A DNA stretch of 64,000 nucleotides from Mesolinea sp040772305 (GTDB lineage: Bacteria > Chloroflexota > Anaerolineae > Anaerolineales > Anaerolineaceae), in the NCBI GenBank assembly GCA_040772305.1, contig JAXGYK010000001.1, positions 1,178,001-1,242,000 of the forward strand, given 5' to 3'. Every line of letters starts with the position of its first letter. Within the stretch, counting starts at the first letter, position 1. The notes below the pieces were generated by a model. It had not been told where the DNA came from and ran no database searches. It saw nothing but the letters and a program-made list of their open reading frames with translations. The position numbers and the translations under genes are program-made. This document shows positions 25,700 through 33,708 of the stretch, piece by piece.

Positions 25700-25802
25700 A
25701 TGATGTCGCCTGAACTGGATTGGGTTTTTTATACAGCGATAGCTGTGCTCACTATTTCTAACTGGGTTGGGGCGGCTGGTAAGAAACGCGGTTTGTATTA
25801 CA
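25700..25802 (+). pseudogene. 5' fragment of yhhN-like gene, cut by an IS element
   Basis: An open frame starts at ATG 25700 (one base after the era stop) and reads MMSPELDWVFYTAIAVLTIS before running into the IS end at 25803. It looks like a first membrane helix. The matching 3' part resumes at 27514. Removing the IS without any duplicated bases joins the two parts in one frame (codon ACA at the junction), giving about 220 residues, the normal size for YhhN (lysoplasmalogenase family). Confidence 0.7.
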
Positions 25803-27513
25803 GAGGCTGACCCAAAAGCAAGTTGGATCAGCCTCTTATTATCTCGAATTGGTAGGGAAGCAAAATTAAAAAAGGAAGGGAACTATGCAACAGCCAACTT
25901 TTTCAGATTGTGTGCCATACTCAGAATTCCCCACTCAACTTCAACCTTCTCAAGACCTCTCAGGTGGAACCTTCTAAACCCGCCGTTCTGTTTCAGCAAG
26001 CCAAAAACGGATTCAACTTCCGCTAATCTCCGCTTTCTCAGTTTCTCCCCAAGCTCACTGGTGAGTTTCTTGAAGGCTATTCCTCGTAAACGCACTAATT
26101 CCGGACCAATACTTAGTGTTCGACCATGTCTTGACTTGGGACTGCAGACCGCCCTGGCAACACAGCCCTCGCATTCCCCACAACGATACTCCCGCTTCAC
26201 ACTGCGATATCCCGTGGCACTGATTTCCTCAACCTCGCGTTCAAAACACAGCGGCTTTCCCTGGGGACAGACATATATATCTTCATCTGGTTGTAGTTTG
26301 AACTGGCTGGACTGATACTTTTCTTTCTCACTCAACTTAGCCCTTTTTTGCTTCTCCCGATCGAAACCAGGATACTTCAGATAGGCTTCCACCTTCTCAC
26401 CTTCCAATAAGCGATAGTTCTCTTCATTGCCATAGCCAGCATCCGCCACCCAGATCTTGGGCAGTTGTTTCAAGTTGTTTCTCAGTTGTTCCAGATGGGC
26501 ACGTAAGGTGACGTTGTCTGCCGCGTTCTGATGCACGCTGAAACCAACTATGTATTGCCCTTCTGTCCCCACCTGTACGTTGTATCCCGCTTTCAGACTG
26601 CGGTTGCGCATGTGATCTTCTTTCATTTGCATGAAGGTCGCGTCCGCATCCGTCTTGGAACAAGAGTTGCGATCTCCCAGCATACCTTCATACTGTTCAT
26701 ACTTGATTAGTCTGGGCAACAGCTCCTCGTCAATCTGCTTCTTTGCTTTTTTGACTTCCCGAGTTTCCTTTGCCTCAGGATTATCTGCCAGTATCTGATC
26801 CAGCCGCTTGGCAAGTCGCTCCAACGCTTCACTGTCGATCCCTTTTCCTCCCCCCATTTCTTCCAGATCTTCATCCCCATAGTCCGCGTCTTCCTCAGCT
26901 TGCAGTTTGTCTATCTTTTCAAACAACTCGCTCACTTTTTGTTCCAACACCTTTCGCCGATTGTGGGTGCTTTTCTTCCAAACAAAACTGTATTGGTTGG
27001 CATTGGCTTCTATCTTGGTGCCATCCACAAAGTAGTGTTCCAGTTTGACGTATCCACCCTCAATCAGCTGTTCCAGCACTTCCGTGAACACTCCCTGGAT
27101 CTTGCCCTTCAGGCGTTCACTGCGAAATCGGTTGATCGTACGGAAGTCTGGCTGGTTCCCGCCACTCAACCACATGTAGTGGATGTTCTCCCGCACTAAC
27201 TTGGCTATCTGTCGCCCGGAATAGTTCTTCTCAGCGTAAGCATAGACGATCAATTTCAGTAGCATCCTGGGGTGATAACTGCTCGTTCCGCCTCCTTTAT
27301 AGGCGCTTTCTATCGCCTCCAGTTTCATCCTGTCTATCAGTCGGTTGATCACCCGCACTAAATGCTCTTCCGCGATCAGTTCGTCCAGCCTCGGAGGTAA
27401 TAGTTGCGGCTGATCCATTTCATATCGTTTGAATATCACTTTTGTTCCCATGCCATTAATTGAATCATAATCCCCTTAATTTGAAAAGAGACTGTCCCTT
27501 TTGGGTCAGCCTC
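25803..27513. mobile_element. IS1182-family insertion sequence
   Basis: The element is 1711 bp with identical 16-bp terminal inverted repeats, GAGGCTGACCCAAAAG at 25803-25818 and its complement at 27498-27513. It encodes one transposase on the minus strand. The left end also contains a subterminal 8-bp inverted repeat (GAGGCTGA / TCAGCCTC, 25803-25810 and 25828-25835). No clear target-site duplication is seen beyond a possible CA dinucleotide. It interrupts a yhhN-like gene. The intact ends and transposase suggest a recent insertion. Confidence 0.88.
25883..27451 (-). CDS. IS1182-family transposase
   Basis: This 522-residue DDE transposase begins with the family's N-terminal DUF772-type domain (PRLDELIAEEHLVRVIN, then SYHPRMLLKLIVYAYAEKNY). 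The DGTKIEANANQYSFVW segment carries the first catalytic Asp and WVADAGYGNEEN the second. The C-terminal part includes a zinc-ribbon-like insert (YRCGECEGCVARAVCSPKSR) and a final Glu helix (RLAEVESVFGLLKQNGGFRRF). The gene fills most of the element and is not interrupted, so it is probably active. Confidence 0.93.
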   Translation of the reverse strand: MGTKVIFKRYEMDQPQLLPPRLDELIAEEHLVRVINRLIDRMKLEAIESAYKGGGTSSYHPRMLLKLIVYAYAEKNYSGRQIAKLVRENIHYMWLSGGNQPDFRTINRFRSERLKGKIQGVFTEVLEQLIEGGYVKLEHYFVDGTKIEANANQYSFVWKKSTHNRRKVLEQKVSELFEKIDKLQAEEDADYGDEDLEEMGGGKGIDSEALERLAKRLDQILADNPEAKETREVKKAKKQIDEELLPRLIKYEQYEGMLGDRNSCSKTDADATFMQMKEDHMRNRSLKAGYNVQVGTEGQYIVGFSVHQNAADNVTLRAHLEQLRNNLKQLPKIWVADAGYGNEENYRLLEGEKVEAYLKYPGFDREKQKRAKLSEKEKYQSSQFKLQPDEDIYVCPQGKPLCFEREVEEISATGYRSVKREYRCGECEGCVARAVCSPKSRHGRTLSIGPELVRLRGIAFKKLTSELGEKLRKRRLAEVESVFGLLKQNGGFRRFHLRGLEKVEVEWGILSMAHNLKKLAVA

Positions 27514-28073
27514 CATTGCTCTTGTTTTTTAGTCAAAAAGGAGGCTTGGACCCTCAACGCTGGCCTTTCTTTTTGGCGCTTGTTTTTTCGCTGCTGGGAG
27601 ATGTTTTTTTAATCCCGCGCGCTATGCGTTGGTTTATTGCCGGGATCTGGGCTTTTCTCTTGGCTCAGGTATCTTATCTTTATGGATTCAACCGCTACCC
27701 TTTACCAGTTCATATACTTGGAATTGGCCTGATGGTCTGGCTTTTGCTCAGTTTTGGCTGGGTTCGCTATGTTCTTGCGCGCACCCAAAAGTATCCTGAA
27801 CTAATGGTGGCCCGGCGTTCGTTTATTCCTTATGGCATCTTGCTGATTGGAATGACTGTTTCCGCAGTGTTGTGTCTTTGGCGCCCGGCTTGGCCCACCC
27901 TCCCAGCTGCTTTAGCAGCCGGTGGAGGCGTTTTCTTTTTAGTATCGGATATCCTTCTGGCCGCAGACCGCATTGGGAAACGCTTCCCCTTGGCACGGTT
28001 TTGGGTGATTAGCACCTATCACATTGCCCAGTTTCTGCTGATGGCTGCAGCGCTGAACTTGCCACACTTTTAG
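27514..28073 (+). pseudogene. 3' fragment of yhhN-like (lysoplasmalogenase family) gene
   Basis: The frame continues from the IS end to a stop at 28071-28073 and encodes about 186 residues with seven hydrophobic helices. Family marks include FSLLGDVFLIP, the AQVSYLYGFNRYP segment, FLVSDILLAADRIG and the end STYHIAQFLLMAAAL. YhhN/TMEM86 proteins hydrolyse vinyl-ether lysophospholipids in the membrane. The N-terminal helix is on the other side of the IS (25700-25802). The frame could in principle be translated from an internal start inside the IS end, but the first helix would be lost. Confidence 0.8.
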
Positions 28074-28162
28074 ACCTCGTCAATAAGTTTATTTACATTT
28101 TTTACACCTGCGCACGTAAAAAAAGAAAAAACCTGTGACACCTTTAGGTATCAGAGGTGACT

Positions 28163-28576
28163 ATGCAGCTTTCCCCTACTCAATCCGATATCGATTACTG
28201 GGTCAGCACTCTGCTGCCGCCCAAAGACATTTATTTCCTGGATGGAACTTACTGCCCCGCAGCAGACTCGCGTTGAGAACTCCTGCCAGTGGAGGAGCTG
28301 CATGAGCATCCCGAGTATGGAGCCATGCACTGCCTCAACGCTTATGAATACTGGGCTATGGACCGCGAACGGGTGCGCCAGGTACTGGCAGGGGATCTTT
28401 TGCTCTATGAGGACGCAGAGGGGCGATTACGCCACGCTGCCTATGCAGTGGATGGTGATCTGGTTTTGAATAAAAATGGTTAGGTGAAGTTCCATCCGGT
28501 CAAGCTGCTAAAGGTTGAGAAATTAGCCCGGGAGTGGCTTGGCAATACGCTTAAGCTATTGCGCCGTCAGGGCTAA
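28163..28576 (+). pseudogene. Unrecognised gene with two in-frame stop codons
   Basis: A single frame runs from ATG 28163 (with GAGGTGA upstream) to TAA 28574-28576, about 137 codons, but is broken by TGA at 28274-28276 and TAG at 28481-28483. All three pieces have protein-like composition (for example WVSTLLPPKDIYFLDGTY, HCLNAYEYWAMDRERVRQVL and KLLKVEKLAREWLGNTL). I do not recognise the family. Two nonsense changes without frameshifts suggest recent loss of function in a zone already hit by IS elements. Confidence 0.6.
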
Positions 28577-28905
28577 GTCTGTTCAAGGTCGGCGCTTTGA
28601 TCTGGGCACGCAGTACTTTGGCTGCCAGCATGGCCAGGGCGATCAGGAGAGCGATGCAGGTCAATAGCATATCTGGTGTCCAGCCAAAGTGCATCAATGT
28701 GGCCCGCAATGATGAGGGCCATCCAAGTACAGCCAGAGGAATGCCCACAATTGGGCTGAAGGTCTCCGGCTTGCCCGCAATTGCGCGCGCGGCGTAGCCT
28801 GTCAGCGCGTATACTGTACCCACGGCCAGGTAGGCGAAAAGAAGTTTGAGCAGAAACTCACGTAAGCGGACCAAAATGTACCTCCCATTGCATGCTTTAA
28901 TCATA
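28551..28905 (-). CDS. Small membrane protein of unknown function
   Basis: The protein has about 118 residues with three hydrophobic segments: near the N-terminus (FLLKLLFAYLAVGTVYALTGY), in the middle (IVGIPLAVLGWPSSL), and at the end (MLLTCIALLIALAMLAAKVL). I do not recognise the family. ATG 28905 is used here; a TTG at 28874, with GGGAGG six bases upstream, is a good alternative start. Its 3' end overlaps the 3' end of the broken gene on the other strand by 26 bases. A diverged fragment of the same gene lies just upstream (28980-29090). Confidence 0.5.
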
Positions 28906-28979
28906 AGACGCTCGACTGGCCAAAAATGTTCACTCTGCAACGACTGCATCCAAGCCGCGGCTGATCTCCTAGCGCTTTG

Positions 28980-29090
28980 CTGACTGCCGCACGGCTAGCG
29001 TAGCCCGCATACCTGACCGTAAGTACGGTATACAAAAATAGGTTTCAGCAGAAATTTGCGCGGGCGGTATCATCATGCATCTCCCCATAC
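28980..29090 (-). pseudogene. Decayed partial copy of the neighbouring membrane-protein gene
   Basis: Read on the minus strand this stretch gives RKFLLKPIFVYRTYGQV followed by a stop, which lines up with REFLLKLLFAYLAVGTV of the gene at 28551-28905. At DNA level the blocks AGCAGAAA, ACGG and CGTAGCC keep their order and spacing. It is therefore a broken tandem duplicate. No other gene is seen between 28950 and the IS element at 29265. Confidence 0.5.
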
Positions 29091-29239
29091 TTTCTTTAAA
29101 TGATATGACTCATACCGGATCTAAAAAGCTCCATCGGAAAGTTTTAACGCAATAAAGAAGGCATGCTGGAGTCGGCAGGCTTGCGTTCCGGAAGGGAAAC
29201 TTTAATTGAGATTAGAGATGCGGAAACTACCCCAAAATT

Positions 29240-29264
29240 TGACAAAATTTGACGATTAGATTTG
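29240..29264 (+). repeat. Left copy of 25-bp direct repeat flanking the IS481-type element
   Basis: The 25-base sequence beginning TGACAAAATTTGACGA and ending in GATTTG is identical to 30338-30362. It abuts the left end of the element. It contains the ATTTGAC motif twice. Confidence 0.85.
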
Positions 29265-30337
29265 TGTTGGTTTGTCAAACATTTTGGACAGTGAGTTTCA
29301 AATAATCTAAAGGGCTCAGGAACTTAAGCGGTCGCATCGGGATCTTGTTCGTACGCTGATTGTGTCTTCTCAATTGTGTTTGAAAATCTTCAAAGGAAAA
29401 GAACTTAGCACGGTCATAAAAACGTTTTTGATCTTCCCTGTGGCTCCTTTCCACCTTGCCGTTGTGCCGCGGCGTATAAGGCTTGATCCGCTTGTATTTG
29501 ATGGCATGCTCGCTAAGGTATCTCTGGAAGAGGTTAGGTCTGTCGTTGTCTTCCCTCTTGCTGTAGTGGCTGGTGAACTCCGGGCCATTGTCCGTCTGGA
29601 CACAGTCAATACGAATACCGTGGGAGGAAAACCAACGGACGGCCTTGCTGATGAAATCAGCTGAGGAGAAGGTGTCCGCCTGCTGATAAGCAGCCAGGTA
29701 TCTCAGGCGGCTGTATTCATCAATGGCTGTGTACTGATAATACTTTCCCCATGTTTTATCTTGGATACACTCTCTGGGAACATGTTTGACGTCAATTTGT
29801 ACCCGCTGGCCGGGATACAGCATCGCCTCATAAGGTTTGGGAGGAGGCCCTTTCTGCCTGGGTTTCCTGGACCGCTCTAACCCTTCCCTTTGTTCCACGC
29901 GATATAAACTGACGTAATGACGGGTGTATCCCACTTCCCTCAGTTTGAACCAGAACTCCAACAATCCCAGCTCCGCATTCCGCCTGCGGTAGCGAATGAT
30001 CAGGGCAATCTCTTCCTGGGTATGTTGATTGGGATGGTGATGAGGCCTGCGCGATTTGGCCGCTAAAGAGCCTATTGCTCCATCAAACCGCTTGAGCCAA
30101 TAGTAAATATAACTTCGCGCCCGGTTGTATCTTCTGCTTGCTTTGCTTACCCCATATTTGAGAGCGTAGTTCACCAAAGAGTACCGGTATTTCATCTCCT
30201 GTGTTATCTTATCCATTGCAGGTTGTGGTTCCTCCATATTGTTTTTTGTTCAGCGCAATAACAATATCAGTGATACCACTTCCTGCATTATTCTTTTACT
30301 TCACTGTCCAAGATGTATCGTAAACCAACAACCAACA
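29265..30337. mobile_element. IS481-family insertion sequence
   Basis: The element is about 1.07 kb. Its ends are 30-bp imperfect inverted repeats (29265-29294 and 30301-30330), both starting TGTTGGTTT and sharing the inner block TTGGACAGTGA; about 25 of 30 positions match. The right end carries an extra copy of the terminal seven bases (30331-30337). One transposase gene fills the interior. A 25-bp direct repeat flanks it on both sides, longer than is usual for this family. It sits immediately upstream of the promoter of the S1-domain gene. Confidence 0.85.
29275..30237 (-). CDS. IS481-family (integrase-core) transposase
   Basis: The 320-residue protein starts with a helix-turn-helix region (YALKYGVSKASRRYNRARSY), followed by an rve integrase core. 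The DDE triad is seen in VQIDVKHVPRE (first Asp), CVQTDNGPEF (second Asp) and HNGKVERSHREDQKRFY (Glu). The stop codon lies only ten bases from the left end of the element, inside the inverted repeat. An alternative start at the Met of MDKITQEMKYRYS, with GGAGG upstream, is possible. The gene looks intact. Confidence 0.9.
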   Translation of the reverse strand: MEEPQPAMDKITQEMKYRYSLVNYALKYGVSKASRRYNRARSYIYYWLKRFDGAIGSLAAKSRRPHHHPNQHTQEEIALIIRYRRRNAELGLLEFWFKLREVGYTRHYVSLYRVEQREGLERSRKPRQKGPPPKPYEAMLYPGQRVQIDVKHVPRECIQDKTWGKYYQYTAIDEYSRLRYLAAYQQADTFSSADFISKAVRWFSSHGIRIDCVQTDNGPEFTSHYSKREDNDRPNLFQRYLSEHAIKYKRIKPYTPRHNGKVERSHREDQKRFYDRAKFFSFEDFQTQLRRHNQRTNKIPMRPLKFLSPLDYLKLTVQNV

Positions 30338-30362
30338 TGACAAAATTTGACGATTAGATTTG
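30338..30362 (+). repeat. Right copy of 25-bp direct repeat
   Basis: This copy is identical to 29240-29264. Its last bases form part of the -35 hexamer of the downstream promoter (TTGACA at 30360-30365), so the promoter is only complete on this side of the element. Confidence 0.85.
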
Positions 30363-30388
30363 ACACTTTACAACGAGAGGGTTATACT
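30360..30388 (+). promoter_or_regulatory. Strong sigma-70-type promoter for the S1-domain gene
   Basis: TTGACA (30360-30365) and TATACT (30383-30388) are separated by exactly 17 bases. The promoter lies 56 bases before the S1-domain start codon and just right of the IS481-type element. Confidence 0.8.
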
Positions 30389-30444
30389 AGCGGGTCGTAT
30401 GTCTTTTTATCATTTAACCCAATTCACCCCTTTGGAGACCGCTC

Positions 30445-31227
30445 ATGGATAGCCCTGTCGAGACAAAACCAACCGAACCTAGCCTTAAGCCCAAACAAAA
30501 ATTGCAAGGAAAGGTTCTTAGAACTTTGCTGCAAGGAGCGTTGGTGGATATAAGTAATCCCTTGCCGGCATTTTTGCACGTCTCACAGGTAGTCAATCCT
30601 GAAAAGCCGAATGCGGTTCTTAAATCGCTCACGGATGTACTCAGCGAAGGCCAGGAAGTGACGGTGTGGGTCAAACGGATCATGAAGGACCACGTTCTGC
30701 TCACGATGAAGGAGCCCCTGGCGCTGGAATGGAAGGAAATAGCCCCGGAGATGGTGCTGCATGGCACCGTTGTGCGTCTTGAATCTTTTGGTGCGTTTGT
30801 AGAACTTGGCGCTGAGCGCCCTGGTTTGGTACATGTTTCCGAACTTTCGCATCAATACGTCAAGGTTCCTTCTGATATCGTGAAAGTTGGCGATGAAGTC
30901 GATGTTAAAGTGCTGGAAGTTGATAAGCGCAAAAAACAAATCAAGCTCAGCATGAAAGCCCTGCAGGATGCACCTGAGGTGCTGGAAGAATCGCCAAGTC
31001 GTGGCCGCCGGGGCGGAAAACAGAAGCGTGAAGAAGTAGTTGAGGAACCTGTTGAAGTGATCCCCGATCCTACTTTTATGGAAATAGCGCTGCGCCAGGC
31101 TATGGATCGCGCTGAAAAGCGTCAGCCGGATATCAGTCGGCGTATCAAGCGGGATCGCTACGCTGAATCAGATGTAGATGATATTTACGATCGCACCATG
31201 CGCAACAAACTGAGCAAGGATCTTTGA
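30445..31227 (+). CDS. S1 RNA-binding domain protein (two S1 domains)
   Basis: The 260-residue protein has two S1 (OB-fold) repeats. The first (residues about 15-90, LQGKVLRTLLQGALVDI then AFLHVSQV) is less conserved. The second (residues about 100-172, GTVVRLESFGAFVELG then GLVHVSELSHQYVKVP) is close to consensus. A charged C-terminal tail follows, including RGRRGGKQKREEVVEE and ending RTMRNKLSKDL. It probably binds mRNA or ribosomes, like short bacterial relatives of ribosomal protein S1. It is shorter than true S1 (four to six repeats). A strong terminator follows at 31268. Confidence 0.85.
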   Translation: MDSPVETKPTEPSLKPKQKLQGKVLRTLLQGALVDISNPLPAFLHVSQVVNPEKPNAVLKSLTDVLSEGQEVTVWVKRIMKDHVLLTMKEPLALEWKEIAPEMVLHGTVVRLESFGAFVELGAERPGLVHVSELSHQYVKVPSDIVKVGDEVDVKVLEVDKRKKQIKLSMKALQDAPEVLEESPSRGRRGGKQKREEVVEEPVEVIPDPTFMEIALRQAMDRAEKRQPDISRRIKRDRYAESDVDDIYDRTMRNKLSKDL

Positions 31228-31267
31228 TCCTGTCTACTCGGCATGTGATGATTAATTGGCAATAAGG

Positions 31268-31305
31268 ATCGGGGAGGTGCTCGTTTGCCCTCCCCGATTG
31301 TTTTT
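31268..31305 (+). terminator. Intrinsic terminator of the S1-domain gene
   Basis: ATCGGGGAGG (31268-31277) pairs perfectly with CCTCCCCGAT (31289-31298), with an 11-nt loop, followed by TGTTTTTG. Confidence 0.92.
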
Positions 31306-31373
31306 GTATCACCTGCGTAATAGCAGCTTGCATTTTTATGAGAGAATTATTTCAAACAAGGTGGAGGAGAAAG

Positions 31374-32669
31374 ATGGACCCAACAATCGAATATATCAAT
31401 GGAATCGAAATTTTAGACTCTCGTGGCAATCCCACGGTTGAAGTAGAAGTTATTCTGGCGGATGGTTCTTTTGGCCGCGCCGCCGTCCCCTCGGGAGCAT
31501 CTACTGGCATTCACGAAGCCCTGGAACTGCGTGATGGTGATAAGGACCGCTATAATGGAAAGGGTGTTCAGGATGCGGTAGATCATGTTAACAGCGAGAT
31601 CGCAGATGAGTTTATTGGCTGGGATGCCACTGAACAAAAAGCCATCGATCAGGTTCTTTTGGAGCTGGATGGTTCCCCCAACAAGGGTAAATTGGGAGCA
31701 AATGCGATCCTGGGAACCAGTCTGGCTGTTGCTAAAGCTGCTTCGGTAAGTGTTGGCTTGCCACTCTACCGCTACCTGGGCGGCGTCTATGCCCATAAGC
31801 TTCCCGTACCGATGATGAATATTCTCAATGGCGGGGCGCATACGGGTTGGCAAAGTACGGACTTTCAGGAATTCATGATTATGCCCTTTGCTGCCGAAAG
31901 CTTTGCCGAAGGCTTGCGCTGGGGGACCGAAATCTACCACAGCCTCAAAAATGTGCTTAAAGCCAAAGGATACATCACACTTGTAGGCGATGAAGGCGGT
32001 TTTGCGCCGGCCTTGAAAGCAAATGAAGAAGCTATTGAAGTCATCTTAGAAGCAATTGAAAAAGCCGGTTACAAGCCTGGCGAACAGGTTTGCATAGCAC
32101 TGGACCCGGCCGCATCTGAACTTTACGAAGAAGATGCCAAGGTTTATAACCTGCGCAAAGAAGGCAAGAAACTAAGCATTGACCAAATGGTCGATTTTTG
32201 GACAGACTGGGTTGAAAAGTATCCTATTGTCTCGCTTGAAGATGGTTTTGCCCAGGACGACTGGGAAGGCTGGAAGGCCTTCACAGCCAAAAACGGACAT
32301 CGTTTGCAGATTGTTGGCGATGACTTGCTGGTTACCAACCCTGCCCGTGTGGCACGTGCCATTGAAGAAAACGCTTGTAATGCCCTCCTGGTAAAGCTGA
32401 ACCAGATTGGTACCCTCACTGAAACCATGCAGGCAGTAAGCATGGTGCAAAATAATGGCTGGCGTGCTGTCTGCAGCCACCGCAGCGGCGAAACAGAAGA
32501 CAGCACCATTGCAGACCTGGCCGTTGCCATGAACATGGGCCAGATTAAAACCGGAGCTCCCGCCCGCAGCGACCGTGTGGCAAAGTACAACCAGCTTCTG
32601 CGCATTGAGCAGGAACTGGAAGAATCTGCTGCCTATGCTGGCTGGAACGCCCTGGCGTTCAAGCGCTAG
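31374..32669 (+). CDS. eno: Enolase
   Basis: The enzyme interconverts 2-phosphoglycerate and phosphoenolpyruvate. It opens IEYINGIEILDSRGNPTVEV and shows the SGASTGIHEALELRD loop, the metal ligands in ALDPAASELY and SLEDGFAQDDWEGW, and catalytic GDDLLVTNPARV, with SHRSGETEDSTIADLAVA near the end. The start is ATG 31374, preceded by GGTGGAGGAG; an upstream in-frame ATG at 31338 would add 12 residues not expected in the family. The result is 431 residues, the usual length. A strong terminator follows. Confidence 0.97.
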   Translation: MDPTIEYINGIEILDSRGNPTVEVEVILADGSFGRAAVPSGASTGIHEALELRDGDKDRYNGKGVQDAVDHVNSEIADEFIGWDATEQKAIDQVLLELDGSPNKGKLGANAILGTSLAVAKAASVSVGLPLYRYLGGVYAHKLPVPMMNILNGGAHTGWQSTDFQEFMIMPFAAESFAEGLRWGTEIYHSLKNVLKAKGYITLVGDEGGFAPALKANEEAIEVILEAIEKAGYKPGEQVCIALDPAASELYEEDAKVYNLRKEGKKLSIDQMVDFWTDWVEKYPIVSLEDGFAQDDWEGWKAFTAKNGHRLQIVGDDLLVTNPARVARAIEENACNALLVKLNQIGTLTETMQAVSMVQNNGWRAVCSHRSGETEDSTIADLAVAMNMGQIKTGAPARSDRVAKYNQLLRIEQELEESAAYAGWNALAFKR

Positions 32670-32692
32670 ACGTTTTTTCGTTCACCAGTTAT

Positions 32693-32725
32693 GAGGGCTG
32701 CCGCAGGCGGCCCTCGTTGTTTTTT
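32693..32725 (+). terminator. Intrinsic terminator of eno
   Basis: A 10-bp stem (GAGGGCTGCC with GGCGGCCCTC, one G-U pair) and the three-base loop GCA are followed by GTTGTTTTTT. Confidence 0.93.
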
Positions 32726-32943
32726 AGGGAGGTACCAGCTTGTATAAATCTTTTCCTTTGTCCAAACTGAGGGCATGATCTTTCATTTTTGCGAAATGTT
32801 TTTGGTGTTATGTGCCTGGCTAAACTGTGAAGACCATATGGGTTCGTAAACCTCCTTGCATTCAATGACCAGCTCTAAGCTAAACTGCGGGTTACAATTG
32901 GCGGATAGTCAGGCAAATATTCGATATATCGAGGTATTAGGAT

Positions 32944-33708
32944 ATGCATTCACACGAGTATCAGGACATGTTTTCCTCAGAAGACGAGCTGTGGTGGTAC
33001 CGCGGTTTACGCTTTTTATTAAGCGATGTCCTGGCTGGATTAAACGGTGCTCCAGCGCAACTGCGGGTCTTGGATGCCGGAAGCGGCACAGGGAAAAACC
33101 TGGAATTCATTCGCGCACAGGGCTTTGATAATGCGTACGGGATAGAACTTTCCCCCTTAGGTTTGGGCTTCAGTTTAGAGCGTGGGCTCGCAGGACAATT
33201 ACAGCGTGGAAATATTGCCCAGCTGCCCTTTCCGGATGAGTCCTTTGACTTTGTCTGCTGCATGGATGTGCTCTATATGCTCGATGAGACCAGCCGTCCT
33301 TTGGCAGTCAAGGAATTTATCCGTGTTCTAAAGCCGGGCGGGAGGCTTCTGGTGCATAATGCGGCGTTGGAAGGCTTGCGCTCGCCCCATGACGAGGTGG
33401 TCATGACCCAAAAGCGCTTTACCCAAAGAGATCATGACGCGCTCTTTCATGATCCCCGGCTGCAAAAACTCAAGTCCTCATATCGTGTTACCCTGCTTTT
33501 CCCCTTTGTAGCGGGGGTAAAACTGGTCAAGCGCCTGGCACACCAGGTCTTCCCGCGGATGAACATGCAGGCTACCGATCAGGGTGTGCCGGCCATGCCG
33601 ATCAACGCTGTACTTAGCGCTGTAATGTACCTGGAAAACGCGCTTAATCGCATTCTGAGGTTTCCTTTTGGCAGTTCGGTTTACTACCTGGGGGAAAAAG
33701 TGAAATGA
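32944..33708 (+). CDS. SAM-dependent methyltransferase (class I)
   Basis: The 254-residue protein has the SAM-binding motif I VLDAGSGTGKNLEFI (near residue 40), an acidic motif II in NAYGIELSPLG, and LPFPDESFDFVCCMDVLYML as motif IV. A post-core segment VLKPGGRLLVHNAAL completes the fold (Methyltransf_11 type). The substrate is not evident; the C-terminal region with RLAHQVFPRMNMQATDQG is reminiscent of lipid or sugar-lipid methyltransferases, but that is weak. The stop overlaps the next gene's ATG (ATGA), so it is coupled to the glycosylase. Confidence 0.82.
   Translation: MHSHEYQDMFSSEDELWWYRGLRFLLSDVLAGLNGAPAQLRVLDAGSGTGKNLEFIRAQGFDNAYGIELSPLGLGFSLERGLAGQLQRGNIAQLPFPDESFDFVCCMDVLYMLDETSRPLAVKEFIRVLKPGGRLLVHNAALEGLRSPHDEVVMTQKRFTQRDHDALFHDPRLQKLKSSYRVTLLFPFVAGVKLVKRLAHQVFPRMNMQATDQGVPAMPINAVLSAVMYLENALNRILRFPFGSSVYYLGEKVK

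Noticed and set aside
28274..28276. TGA read as selenocysteine in the broken gene
   Set aside because: No hairpin of SECIS type was evident and a TAG interrupts the same frame later, which fits decay better.
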